Part shown: piece after piece, positions 1-9,072 of the stretch | Layout of the letters: the number at the start of each line of letters is the position of its first letter | How positions within the stretch are numbered: position 1 is the first letter of the stretch | From: DATATB01 sp036268995 | Lineage (GTDB): Bacteria > Planctomycetota > Planctomycetia > Pirellulales > PNKZ01 | Direction: 5' to 3' | Assembly: GCA_036268995.1 (NCBI GenBank) | Contig: DATATB010000093.1 | Span: forward strand, 1 to 50,853 | Length of the DNA stretch: 50,853 bases | Program-made: the position numbers and the translations under genes | The notes under the pieces: model-generated | Told to the model about the DNA's origin: nothing | The model's database searches: none | What the model saw: only the letters and a program-made list of their open reading frames with translations

Positions 1-3000
1 GGCTTTATTGTCGAGGTCGACACGACTAAATCGGGAAATTCCTCGGCGCCGTTCGACGCCTTGCTGGCCGGCAGCAACAGCACCGCGGCCACCTCGGTGG
101 CCGTCGACGGCTCCGGAGACATCTACATTGGTGGCTGGACACAATCGTCGGACTTTCCCACCACGGGCAACGCCTACAAGGGCTCGTTCAGCGGCGGCAC
201 CGACGGTTTCCTGACCGTTTACAACTCGTCGGACAACGTCACCTATTCGACATACTTGTCCGGCAGCGGCACGAGCAGCGTCAATGCCCTGGCCCTGGGG
301 CCAACCGACAATGTTTATCTGACCGGCTGGACCAGCGGCGGCTTGCCGACGACCGCCGGCGCCTATCAATCGACGTATGGCGGCGGCACAGACGACGCCT
401 TTGTCAGCGAGTTCAATCCCACCAAGACCGGCAACAGCTCGCTCGTGTATTCGACCTATCTGGGCGGCTCGGGCGATGACCAGGCAACCGGCATTGCCGT
501 GAACTCCAGCGGCCAGGCCGCCGTGACCGGCTTCACTTCCGGATCGTTTCCCGTGACGGCCGACGCCTACCAGCTCACCTATGCCGGCGGCACTGACGAC
601 GGCTTCTTCTCCACGATCAGCGCGTCCGGCGCCGGATTGATTTATTCAACCTATTTGGGCGGCAGCGGCGACGACGAAGCCGAAGCGATTGCCGAAGATG
701 GCTCCGGCGGCATCTACATCGCCGGCTACACGGCGTCGTCCGACTTCGATGAACTCACCAGCGGCGCGTACGACACGTCGCTTGATTCGGGCGCCGGCAA
801 TGGCCAGGACGACGGCTTCATCGTCAAATTCACAACGGTAGCGGCGAACACGGCGCCGGTGCTGGCCGCCGCCAACAATCTGACTACCATCCTGGAGAAT
901 GCGACCGGCAATTCCGGCACGCTGGTCTCGGCCCTGATTGCCGGCCAGATCACCGATCCCGACCCGGGCGCGGTGTCCGGCATTGCCGTCACGGCCGTCA
1001 ACACCACCAACGGCGCCTGGCAGTATTCGGCCGACGGCGGCACGACCTGGGTTGCGATCGGTTCGGTCTCGACAACTTCGGCCCTTTTGCTGCCGGTCGG
1101 GAGCGTGGTGCGCTTCGTTCCCAATGCCTATTGGTCCGGAACCGTCTCCAGTGGCATCACGTTCCAGGCCTGGGACGAGACCAGCGGCACGAGCTACGCG
1201 ACTGCCAACGTCAACACCAACGGCGGAAGCACGGCCTTCAGCACGGCCAGTGCTTCGAGCAGCATCGACGTGACGTGGGTCAACAGCGCCCCCGCGGGCA
1301 CGAGCAACACCGTCACGACTTTGGAGAACGCGGCCTACACGTTCCAAACGGCCGACTTCGGCTTCAGCGACCCACACGACTCGCCTGCCAACAGCCTGCT
1401 GGCTGTCAAGATCGACGCCCTGCCAGGTGCCGGCAACTTGACCGACAACGGCGTGGCAGTGACCGCTGGGCAGTCTGTGAGTGCGGCGGATATTAGCGCC
1501 GGACTGTTAAAGTTCACGCCAGCCGCGTATGCCAGCGGGGCCAACTACGCGAGCTTTACCTTCCAGGTGCAAGACAACGGCGGCACGGCCAATGGCGGCG
1601 TGGATCTCGATCCCTCGGCCAAGACGATGGCCGTCAATGTGACCTGGGTGAACAGTGCTCCCTCGGGCACGAGCAGCACCGTCACGACGCTGGAGAACGC
1701 GGCCTACACGTTCCAGGCGGCCGACTTCGGTTTCAGCGATCCGCACGACTCGCCGGCCAATAGCCTGCTGGCCGTCAAGATCGATGCCCTGCCAACAGCC
1801 GGCAGCTTGACCGACAACGGCGTGGCAGTCGCCGCCGGGCAGTCTGTCAGTGCGGCCGACATCAACGCCGGACTCTTAAAATTCGCACCGGCAGCGTACG
1901 CCAGCGGGACCAACTACGCGAGCTTCACGTTCCAAGTGCAAGACAACGGCGGCACGGCCAATGGCGGCGTGGATCTCGATCCCTCGGCCAAGACGATGGC
2001 CGTCAATGTGACCTGGGTCAACAGTGCGCCCTCGGGCACAAGCAACACGGTCACCACGCTGGAGAACGCGGCCTACTCCTTCCAAGCCGCAGACTTCGGC
2101 TTCAGCGATCCGCACGACTCGCCCGCCAACAGCTTGCTGGCCGTTAAGATCGACGCGCTGCCAAGCGCCGGCAGCCTGACCGACAACGGCGTCGCCGTGA
2201 CCGCTGGGCAGTCTGTGAGTGCGGCGGATATTAGCGCCGGACTGTTAAAGTTCACGCCAGCCGCGTACGCCAGCGGGGCCAACTACGCGAGCTTCACGTT
2301 CCAGGTGCAAGACAACGGCGGCACGGCCAATGGCGGTGTGGATCTCGATCCCTCGGCCAAGACGATGGCCGTCAACGTGACGTGGGTCAATAGTGCACCT
2401 TCGGGCACGAACAACACCGTCACCACTTTGGAGAACACGGCCTATACGTTGCAGGCTGCCGACTTCGGCTTCACGGATCCTCACGACTCACCGGCCAACA
2501 GCCTGCTGGCCGTCAAGATCGACGCCCTGCCGACTGCCGGCAGCCTGACCGACAACGGCGCCGCAGTGATCGCCGGGCAGTCTGTCAGCGCGGCCGACAT
2601 CAATGCCGGACTCTTAAAATTCACGCCGGTCGCATATGCCAGCGGGGCCAACTACGCGAGCTTCACTTTCCAGCTGCAGGACAACGGCGGCACGGCCAAT
2701 GGCGGCGTCGATCTCGACCCTGTGGCCAAGACGATGGCCGTCAATGTGACGTGGGTCAACAGCGCGCCGGTGCTGGCGGGCGCCAACAATCTGGCGCCGA
2801 TCTTGATGGACGATACGAGCAACGCCGGCACGCTCGTCTCGACACTCATCGCCGGGCAAGTGGCGGACCACGATGGTCCGCCATCGGGCATTGCCGTCGT
2901 GGCGGTCGACGATTCGCACGGCACCTGGCAATATTCGCTCAATGCGGGCGCGAATTGGACCAACATCGGCAGCGTGTCGAGCAATTCGGCGCTGCTGCTG

Positions 3001-4263
3001 GCCGCGGATGCCAACACGCTGGTGCGTTTCGTGCCCGCGGCTAACTGGGTTGGCAATGTGAGCGCCGGCCTGACGTTTCAAGCCTGGGATCAGACCAGCG
3101 GCGTGGCGGGCGGCACGGCCGACGTGACGAGCAACGGCGGATCAACCGCGTTCAGCACGGCTGTCGCCGCCAGTGGCATTCTGGTGAACAACTCGCCGGT
3201 GCTCAACGGCGCCAACGATCTGGCCTCGATCCAGGTCAATCAGTTCAATAACGCTGGCACGCCCGTCTCGGCTTTGCTCACCGGCCAGGTGACCGAAGCG
3301 AATCCGGCGGCCACGGTCGGCATCGCGGTCGTCGGCGTCAACAATTCCAACGGCGTATGGCAATACTCGCTCAACGGTGGCCAGACGTGGTTGGGCTTTG
3401 CATCTCCATCGCCCAGTGCCGCGCTGCTGTTGCCGGCGACTCCCGCGACGCTGGTTCGATTTGTGCCTACGGCCAACTGGTCCGGCACGCTGGCCGGCGG
3501 CCTGACGTTTCGGGCCTGGGACCAGACCAGCGGCACGGCCGGAGCCACGGTCGACGCCAGCCTGGGCGGCGGCTCGACTGCTTTTAGCGCGGCCACGGCT
3601 GCCGCCGGCATTACGGTAAACCTGGTCAATCCCACGATCCTGGTCAGCCAGTCGTTAGCGCCAAGTTCACCCGTCGCCACCGCTGCAAACAACTCGCCGG
3701 CTGCCAGTGGGCCGATCCTCACGGGTTCAACCGGCCCACTGCCGGCTCCTTTGCCGGCGGTGGAACATGCCAAGGCGGCAACGGCCATTTCGATTCTTTA
3801 TACAGCCATGCCGACGGACTTTGGCCAGGTTCAAGCGCCGATCATTGTCCGACCCGCTGCACAGCCGATTGCCACAGTCGATTCGGCGCCAATCGCCTTT
3901 GCCATGGCAGCGACGGCTCCGACACCCAGCAAATTCGCGCGCAGCACGAGCATGGCGGGTATTGGCAGCGCCTTGTTGTGGAGCGATCTGGATTCGCTCA
4001 AACAACAAGTTCAATCGGCGATCCAGCCCGAGGTGATGCTGATTGGATCGGCGTTGACGGTTTCGACCGGTTTGACCGTCGGCTACGTGATTTGGATGGT
4101 GCGGGGCGGCATGTTGATCTCGAGCCTCGTCGCGCAGATGCCTGCTTGGCGGCTGATCGATCCGCTGGTGGTTCTGAATCGCTTCGACGAGCTTGACAGC
4201 TCCGATGACGAAGATGACGAGAGCCTGGGCTCAATCCTCGAAACCGCCGACCAGGCGAGTTAA
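1..4263 (+). CDS. Giant repeat-rich surface protein with C-terminal membrane anchor (5' end missing)
   Basis: The frame is open from base 1 with no stop, so the true start lies upstream of the window. About the first 280 residues are SBBP-type beta-propeller repeats (recurring 'YSTYLGGSGDD' and 'DGF' blocks). Next comes a cadherin/Ig-like array: one type-A unit (847-1281), four near-identical 123-residue type-B units (1282-2757) and two more type-A units (2758-3618). A low-complexity Ala/Pro/Thr linker leads to a hydrophobic segment near residues 1345-1365, a 'PAWRLIDPL' motif and a very acidic tail rich in Asp and Glu. Similar tails occur at the C-termini of giant tandem-repeat surface proteins in marine bacteria, which suggests anchoring in a membrane with the repeats outside. 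The histidine kinase gene starts 14 bases downstream, so the two are probably co-transcribed. An adhesin or surface-layer-like role is inferred. Confidence 0.85.
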   Translation, partial: GFIVEVDTTKSGNSSAPFDALLAGSNSTAATSVAVDGSGDIYIGGWTQSSDFPTTGNAYKGSFSGGTDGFLTVYNSSDNVTYSTYLSGSGTSSVNALALGPTDNVYLTGWTSGGLPTTAGAYQSTYGGGTDDAFVSEFNPTKTGNSSLVYSTYLGGSGDDQATGIAVNSSGQAAVTGFTSGSFPVTADAYQLTYAGGTDDGFFSTISASGAGLIYSTYLGGSGDDEAEAIAEDGSGGIYIAGYTASSDFDELTSGAYDTSLDSGAGNGQDDGFIVKFTTVAANTAPVLAAANNLTTILENATGNSGTLVSALIAGQITDPDPGAVSGIAVTAVNTTNGAWQYSADGGTTWVAIGSVSTTSALLLPVGSVVRFVPNAYWSGTVSSGITFQAWDETSGTSYATANVNTNGGSTAFSTASASSSIDVTWVNSAPAGTSNTVTTLENAAYTFQTADFGFSDPHDSPANSLLAVKIDALPGAGNLTDNGVAVTAGQSVSAADISAGLLKFTPAAYASGANYASFTFQVQDNGGTANGGVDLDPSAKTMAVNVTWVNSAPSGTSSTVTTLENAAYTFQAADFGFSDPHDSPANSLLAVKIDALPTAGSLTDNGVAVAAGQSVSAADINAGLLKFAPAAYASGTNYASFTFQVQDNGGTANGGVDLDPSAKTMAVNVTWVNSAPSGTSNTVTTLENAAYSFQAADFGFSDPHDSPANSLLAVKIDALPSAGSLTDNGVAVTAGQSVSAADISAGLLKFTPAAYASGANYASFTFQVQDNGGTANGGVDLDPSAKTMAVNVTWVNSAPSGTNNTVTTLENTAYTLQAADFGFTDPHDSPANSLLAVKIDALPTAGSLTDNGAAVIAGQSVSAADINAGLLKFTPVAYASGANYASFTFQLQDNGGTANGGVDLDPVAKTMAVNVTWVNSAPVLAGANNLAPILMDDTSNAGTLVSTLIAGQVADHDGPPSGIAVVAVDDSHGTWQYSLNAGANWTNIGSVSSNSALLLAADANTLVRFVPAANWVGNVSAGLTFQAWDQTSGVAGGTADVTSNGGSTAFSTAVAASGILVNNSPVLNGANDLASIQVNQFNNAGTPVSALLTGQVTEANPAATVGIAVVGVNNSNGVWQYSLNGGQTWLGFASPSPSAALLLPATPATLVRFVPTANWSGTLAGGLTFRAWDQTSGTAGATVDASLGGGSTAFSAATAAAGITVNLVNPTILVSQSLAPSSPVATAANNSPAASGPILTGSTGPLPAPLPAVEHAKAATAISILYTAMPTDFGQVQAPIIVRPAAQPIATVDSAPIAFAMAATAPTPSKFARSTSMAGIGSALLWSDLDSLKQQVQSAIQPEVMLIGSALTVSTGLTVGYVIWMVRGGMLISSLVAQMPAWRLIDPLVVLNRFDELDSSDDEDDESLGSILETADQAS
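847..1281 (+). repeat. Type-A cadherin-like unit, copy 1 of 3
   Basis: This unit of about 145 codons opens with N-x-A-P-V-L and contains W-Q-Y-S, VRFVP and TFQAWD motifs. It matches units at 2758-3186 and 3187-3618 in order and spacing but is much more diverged than the type-B array between them. Confidence 0.8.
1282..2757 (+). repeat. Four tandem 369-bp units (type B) in the giant surface gene
   Basis: Units start at 1282, 1651, 2020 and 2389 with an exact 369-bp period (123 codons). Each unit opens with NSAP(A/S)GT and closes with VNVTWV. The central stretch DFGF(S/T)DPHDSPANSLLAVK is almost unchanged across units. Most differences between units are single bases, consistent with recent duplication or gene conversion. 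Confidence 0.95.
2758..3618 (+). repeat. Type-A cadherin-like units, copies 2 and 3
   Basis: Two consecutive units (2758-3186 and 3187-3618) share NSPVL/NSAPVL openings, a GTWQYSLN or GVWQYSLN strand, LVRFVP and the AWDQTSG motif with copy 1 at 847-1281. Confidence 0.8.
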
Positions 4264-4277
4264 CACCAAGTCGTACT

Positions 4278-6791
4278 ATGAGCACGCTTTCGACACGAAT
4301 TCGCATCACGCTCGGGCTGGTATGCCTGTTGGTGAGCGTGCTGTTTGTGAGCATGCTGCTGGGAGTCATTCCCGACGAGCGCAATGCCCGCATCAAGGGG
4401 CGCGAGACGTTGTGCGAAGTGATCGCCATCAGCGGTTCGCAACTGGTGAGCCAGCGCGAAACCAAGCGGCTGGATACGATGCTGCGCCTGATTCTAGACC
4501 GCAATGCCGAGATCGTGTCGGCGGGCGTGCGCCGCGCCAGCGGCGAGCTGTCGATCGATATCAATCATCACAAGGCCAAGTGGCGGCCGCTGGCAGGAGA
4601 TGTCTCGACGGAAACCCAAGTGCAGGTGCCCATCCGCGCGGGCCGCACGCGCTGGGGCACGGTCGAGCTGAGTTTTCGCCCGCTCGAGCCGCCCGGCTTT
4701 TTCCAGCTGGCGGCCGGACCGCGCTGCCGGATGGTGGCCTTCGTGGCCTCGGCCTGCTTCCTGCTGTTTTGGTTGTACCTGGTGAAGATCCTGGAGTATC
4801 TCGATCCTTCGCGGGCGGTGCCGATGCACGTGCGGTCCGCGCTGGACACGCTGGCCGAAGGCCTGCTGGTGATCGACGCGCGCGACCGCGTGGTGCTGGC
4901 CAACGACGCCTTTGCGGCGTTGCTCGGCAAGGCGCCCGAGGCGTTGTTGGGCCGGATCGCTTCGCAACTGCCGTGGGTCGACGACGCCGGCAACAGCTTG
5001 ATTGGCATGCGTCCCTGGACGCGGGCGCTGGAGACGAAGGCTGCGCAAACCAACGACACCTTGCGGCTGAAAACGTCTTCCGGCCAGCTGCGGACGTTCC
5101 TGACAAACTCGTCGCCCGTGCTCGGCAGCAATGGCGAATACCGTGGCGTGTTGGCCAGCTTCGAAGACATCACCCCGCTCGAGGAAAAAGAGCGCGAGCT
5201 GACCAAAGCCAAGGAGGCTGCCGAGGCCGCCAATCAAACCAAGAGCGCTTTCCTGGCCAACATGAGCCACGAAATCCGCACGCCCATGAACAGCATCCTG
5301 GGCTACACCGACGTGCTGCGTCGCGGATTCGTCGATAGCGATTCGCAGCGGCAAGAGTATCTCGACACGATTCATTCCAATGGCAAGCATCTGCTCGAGT
5401 TGCTCAACGACATCCTCGACCTGTCGAAGATCGAGTCCGGTGTCCTGGAAGTCGAAAAGAAGCCCTGTGCCCCGGCCAAGCTGGCGGGCGAAGTGCTCGA
5501 TCTGTTCAAGGTCCCGGCCGCCAGCAAGGGCGTTTCGCTGGAACTGAAAATCGCCGATCGCGTTCCGGCCGCAGTCCACACGGATCCCACGCGATTGCGC
5601 CAGATTCTGACGAACCTGGTGGGCAACGCCCTCAAGTTCACCGAGCGCGGCGGCGTTGGCATCAGCATGCGGTTCGAGCCTGATCGCCAGCGGCCGCAAT
5701 TGCTGATCGACGTGAGCGACACGGGGATTGGAATTGCGCCGGCCTCGCTGGCCAAGATCTTCGACCCGTTCGTGCAGGCCGACAGCACCGTCACGCGCCG
5801 CTTTGGCGGCACGGGATTGGGGCTGTCGATCAGCCGCCGTTTTGCCGAAGCCTTGGGCGGTGGCATCACGGTGGCCAGCGAGCCGGGCAAAGGCAGCACA
5901 TTCACCGTGGCCATCATCGCCGAGCCGGTTGAGGGCACCGAATCGGCGGACACGAGGCAAGTGGCAGGCAGCGCTCGAAAGGCGGCCGTTTCGCCTTCGG
6001 CACCGATTGACCAGCTCCCGCCGGCGCGCGTGCTCGTGGCCGACGACGGCGAGTCGAACCGGCAATTGATCAAGCTGATCCTGACCCGAGCGGGCATCCG
6101 TGTGGAGGGTGCAGTCAACGGCCTGGAGGCGGCCGAAATGGCCGAAGCCCAGCCGTTCGACTTGATTCTGATGGATATGCAAATGCCGGTCATGGATGGC
6201 TATTCGGCCGTGGCCAGACTCCGCCAGCACGGGCTGACGATTCCGATCGTGGCCCTCACCGGCAATGCGATGAAGGGCGAAGAGCAAAAATGCCTGGCAG
6301 CCGGCTGCTCGGCATTTCTGCCCAAGCCCGTCGAGATCGAAGCCCTGCTGGCTTGTCTGCGAGAGCTGTTGCCGGTGGCACCTGCGCCAGCCAGCGAGCC
6401 ACCGGTCGAAGAGCAAGCTCTGGTTAGCGAGACTGCTCCGGCCGCCGTTGGCACTCCCGAGCCTGCGGCCGCTGCGGAATTGGAGCCGTTGACTTCGACG
6501 TTGCCGATGGATGATGCCGACTTCCGCGAAATTGTGGCGGGCTTTGTGGTGCGGCTGGCTGAACAAATCGAGGCCATGCAGGCAGCCTATCAAAGCCAGG
6601 ATCTCGGACAGCTCGCCGCCTTGGCACATTGGTTGAAGGGCGCGGCGGGCACGATGGGTTTTCACGCCTTTACTGAGCCCGCGCTGCGGCTCGAGCATCT
6701 CGCTCGGCAGGGCGCCTTGCCCGAACTGGGCGAAGCACTCCAGGTTGTAGTGGCCTTGTCGTGGCGCGTGGTCGCGAGCGCGGCGCCGTAA
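4278..6791 (+). CDS. Hybrid sensor histidine kinase with PAS, receiver and Hpt domains
   Basis: This 837-residue inner-membrane phosphorelay kinase has a transmembrane helix at about residues 10-32, a sensory segment of about 115 residues, a second helix at about 151-170, a PAS domain at about 183-300 and a HisKA domain with the phospho-acceptor His331 in 'MSHEIRTPMN'. An HATPase domain follows with DTGIGI and GGTGLGLSIS boxes. A receiver has Asp633 in 'LILMDMQMP', and a C-terminal Hpt domain has His784 in 'AHWLKGAAG'. All elements of a His-Asp-His relay are present. It starts 14 bases after the giant surface gene and is followed 44 bases later by a receiver/HD-GYP gene, the obvious final acceptor. 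The stimulus is unknown; sensing the neighbouring surface protein is inference. Confidence 0.93.
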   Translation: MSTLSTRIRITLGLVCLLVSVLFVSMLLGVIPDERNARIKGRETLCEVIAISGSQLVSQRETKRLDTMLRLILDRNAEIVSAGVRRASGELSIDINHHKAKWRPLAGDVSTETQVQVPIRAGRTRWGTVELSFRPLEPPGFFQLAAGPRCRMVAFVASACFLLFWLYLVKILEYLDPSRAVPMHVRSALDTLAEGLLVIDARDRVVLANDAFAALLGKAPEALLGRIASQLPWVDDAGNSLIGMRPWTRALETKAAQTNDTLRLKTSSGQLRTFLTNSSPVLGSNGEYRGVLASFEDITPLEEKERELTKAKEAAEAANQTKSAFLANMSHEIRTPMNSILGYTDVLRRGFVDSDSQRQEYLDTIHSNGKHLLELLNDILDLSKIESGVLEVEKKPCAPAKLAGEVLDLFKVPAASKGVSLELKIADRVPAAVHTDPTRLRQILTNLVGNALKFTERGGVGISMRFEPDRQRPQLLIDVSDTGIGIAPASLAKIFDPFVQADSTVTRRFGGTGLGLSISRRFAEALGGGITVASEPGKGSTFTVAIIAEPVEGTESADTRQVAGSARKAAVSPSAPIDQLPPARVLVADDGESNRQLIKLILTRAGIRVEGAVNGLEAAEMAEAQPFDLILMDMQMPVMDGYSAVARLRQHGLTIPIVALTGNAMKGEEQKCLAAGCSAFLPKPVEIEALLACLRELLPVAPAPASEPPVEEQALVSETAPAAVGTPEPAAAAELEPLTSTLPMDDADFREIVAGFVVRLAEQIEAMQAAYQSQDLGQLAALAHWLKGAAGTMGFHAFTEPALRLEHLARQGALPELGEALQVVVALSWRVVASAAP

Positions 6792-6835
6792 GCATGAATT
6801 CGTAACCTACTTTCCAGCTACTTCGAATCCGAACC

Positions 6836-8080
6836 ATGACCCACCTTCCAATGTCTCACACACCCGCCCCAGAGTTTGCACCGCTGGTTGCCGGATCACC
6901 GTTGTCGACCGATCGTGCCGCTGCGCTGCTGCCAGCGGTGGCGGCCTCGAGCACCGCGGATGCCGATCCGATCCTGGACATGACGATCATGGTCCTCGAT
7001 GACGAACCGTTCAATTGCCTGATGGTGCGCAAGCATCTCCGCGACGCCAGATACAAGTCGATCGTCACGCTCTCCGACGCCTCGGCCGCCTTGGACGCCA
7101 TTCGACAGCAACGTCCAGCCCTGCTGCTGCTGGACATCGTGATGCCGCAGATCACGGGATTGGAAATCCTGCGCCTGTTGCGGACCGATCCCGGCACGCG
7201 GCATTTGCCCGTGCTGATTCTGACGGCTTCGACCGAAGCCGAGACCCGACGCTCGGCACTCGAACTGGGTGCAACGGACTTCCTGGCCAAGCCCGTCGAT
7301 CCGCTCGAGCTGGTGCCGCGCGTGCGCAACGCGCTGACCACGAAGGATTTTCAGGATCGCCTGGCTCGCCACGCCGAGGACTTAGAACAGATCGTCTGCC
7401 GCCGAACGGCCGAGCTCGAGGCCTCGCGCAAGGAGGTGATTCATTGCTTGGCCCGTGCCGCCGAATACCGCGACGACATCACGGGGCGACACGTTATCCG
7501 CGTCGGCCGGTTTGCCGGCATCATTGCTCGGGCACTCGGTTTTCGGCCGGCCGATGCCGAGGCGCTGGAACTCGCCGCCCAACTGCACGACGTCGGCAAG
7601 ATCGGCATCCCCGACGCGATCTTGCACGAGCCCGGCAAGCTCGATCCCGAAATGTTCGCCGTCATGCAGCGTCATTGTGCCTTTGGCAATCGAATCCTGG
7701 CGCCGCTGACAGAAGTCGACTCCATGAGGCTGCGGCAGCATGCAGACCTGGGCGCCAGCTTGTTGAACATCAGCAGTTCGCCCATCATTTCGCTGGCCGC
7801 CCGGATCGCCCAAACGCATCATGAACGCTGGGACGGAACGGGCTACCCGCTGGGCCTGGCAGGCAACGACATTCCTTTGGAAGGCCGGATCACGGCGGTG
7901 GCCGACGTGTTCGACGCCTTGAGCAGTGCGCGTCCGTATAAGCCGCCGATACCGCGTGAAAAGTGCTTCGCCATCCTGACAGAAGGCCGCGGCACGCACT
8001 TCGATCCCACGGTGCTCGACGCGTTTTTCGCCTGTTCCGCCGAGATCATCCAAGTGCAGCTCGAGTGCATGGACCCCTAG
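6836..8080 (+). CDS. Response regulator with HD-GYP c-di-GMP phosphodiesterase domain
   Basis: The 414-residue cytoplasmic protein has a receiver domain at about residues 47-165 with phospho-acceptor Asp100 in 'LLLDIVMP', a short helical linker and an HD-GYP domain at about 195-400. The metal-binding HD pair is His251-Asp252 in 'LHDVGKIGIPD'. The signature 'HHERWDGTGYP' is complete, as is the downstream 'VADVFDALSS(A)RPYK' stretch, so an active c-di-GMP phosphodiesterase is expected. It follows the hybrid kinase by 44 bases and has no DNA-binding domain, so the phosphorelay probably acts on c-di-GMP rather than directly on transcription. No strong ribosome binding site is visible before the ATG. 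Confidence 0.93.
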   Translation: MTHLPMSHTPAPEFAPLVAGSPLSTDRAAALLPAVAASSTADADPILDMTIMVLDDEPFNCLMVRKHLRDARYKSIVTLSDASAALDAIRQQRPALLLLDIVMPQITGLEILRLLRTDPGTRHLPVLILTASTEAETRRSALELGATDFLAKPVDPLELVPRVRNALTTKDFQDRLARHAEDLEQIVCRRTAELEASRKEVIHCLARAAEYRDDITGRHVIRVGRFAGIIARALGFRPADAEALELAAQLHDVGKIGIPDAILHEPGKLDPEMFAVMQRHCAFGNRILAPLTEVDSMRLRQHADLGASLLNISSSPIISLAARIAQTHHERWDGTGYPLGLAGNDIPLEGRITAVADVFDALSSARPYKPPIPREKCFAILTEGRGTHFDPTVLDAFFACSAEIIQVQLECMDP

Positions 8081-8116
8081 TAGCCAATGCCAGCACCGCA
8101 GCCGCCTGCCCCGCCC

Positions 8117-8158
8117 ACGGACCACTGACAACGGACCACTGACAACGGGCCACGGGCG
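8117..8158 (+). repeat. Short tandem repeat, 14-bp unit
   Basis: Two exact copies of ACGGACCACTGACA lie at 8117-8130 and 8131-8144, followed by a degenerate third copy at 8145-8158. They sit in the 161-base gap between the HD-GYP gene and rfbF, just upstream of a candidate promoter. Confidence 0.8.
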
Positions 8159-8167
8159 AATTCGAGC

Positions 8168-8195
8168 TTGACGCGTTCACCTCTCCGGGTGTAAG
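8168..8195 (+). promoter_or_regulatory. Candidate promoter for the CDP-sugar operon
   Basis: TTGACG (8168-8173, 5 of 6 to the sigma-70 -35 consensus) is separated by 16 bases from TGTAAG (8190-8195, 4 of 6 to the -10). Transcription would start near 8202, leaving a leader of about 40 bases with a purine-rich ribosome site before rfbF. It is judged by consensus only. Confidence 0.4.
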
Positions 8196-8241
8196 TCTGC
8201 ACGCGCCAGCAGTGCCAGGATGGGCAGAAAAGGGGGGAGGT

Positions 8242-9045
8242 ATGCAGGTCGTAATCTTATGCGGCGGCCAAGGCTCGCGCATTCGCGACGTCGTCGACGA
8301 CATCCCCAAGCCGATGATCCCCATTGGCAATCGCCCGATCCTCTGGCACATCATGAAGGGCTATGCCGACCAGGGCTTCGATGAATTCATTCTGTGCTTG
8401 GGCCACAAGAGCTCGGTCATCAAGCGCTACTTCCTCGATTATCACCTGGCCGAAGCCGACTTTACGCTAGATTTGAACGAGCCGGGCCAGTTGCAGGTGC
8501 ATGCTCATCCGGCCCAGGAGAACTGGCGCATTACGCTGGCCGAAACCGGCATCGACGCCATGACCGGCTGCCGCATCAAACGGATCGAAAAGTACATCCG
8601 CGGTGACAGCTTCCTGCTGACCTATGGCGACGGCGTCGCGGATATCGACCTGGCGGAACTGATCCGGTTTCACCACCAGCACGGCAAGCTGGGCACGGTC
8701 ACGGCGGTTCATCCGCCCGGCCGCTTCGGCGAAATCGAAATGGATGGAACACAAGTCGTCGAGTTCATGGAAAAACCGCTGCTCGCCCGGGGGCGGATCA
8801 ACGGCGGCTACTTCGTCTTCGACCGGGCGATCTTCGATCGTTTGACCGACGACCCGCGGCTGGTCTTCGAAAACGAGCCGCTCACCCGGCTGGCCGACGA
8901 TGGCCAGTTGATGGCCTACCGGCACAACGGCTTTTGGCATCCGATGGATAACAGCCGCGACTTCAAATATCTGAACGATTTGTGGAGTTCGGGCAAGGCA
9001 GCCTGGAACGCCGGGTCGCCTCAGCGGTGCCAGACCGCGGCTTGA
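8242..9045 (+). CDS. rfbF: Glucose-1-phosphate cytidylyltransferase
   Basis: This 267-residue enzyme makes CDP-glucose from CTP and glucose-1-phosphate, the entry step to CDP-6-deoxyhexoses. The N-terminus 'MQVVILCGGQGSRIRD' has the nucleotidyltransferase G-G-x-G-x-R loop, followed by 'KPMIPIGNRPILWHIMKGY', 'TYGDGVADID' (metal Asp) and 'NGGYFVFDRAIFD', all typical of RfbF. The length fits the family. I chose the ATG at 8242 over an in-frame start at 8212 because it directly precedes the family's conserved N-terminus and follows the purine-rich AGGGGGGAGG at 8231-8240. It is the first gene of a same-strand run that reaches 24742. Confidence 0.93.
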   Translation: MQVVILCGGQGSRIRDVVDDIPKPMIPIGNRPILWHIMKGYADQGFDEFILCLGHKSSVIKRYFLDYHLAEADFTLDLNEPGQLQVHAHPAQENWRITLAETGIDAMTGCRIKRIEKYIRGDSFLLTYGDGVADIDLAELIRFHHQHGKLGTVTAVHPPGRFGEIEMDGTQVVEFMEKPLLARGRINGGYFVFDRAIFDRLTDDPRLVFENEPLTRLADDGQLMAYRHNGFWHPMDNSRDFKYLNDLWSSGKAAWNAGSPQRCQTAA

Positions 9046-9072
9046 ACAGTGCACAGCATGGAAGCTGGGACG

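Noticed and set aside
1651..2757. Assembly artefact duplicating the type-B units
   Set aside because: Units differ at scattered positions and the frame is kept throughout, so they are real repeats, although exact copy number could still be mis-assembled.
4494..6698. 734-codon open frame on the minus strand
   Set aside because: It is the antisense shadow of the hybrid kinase, whose domains and active residues are all recognisable; the minus frame has no family-like motif.
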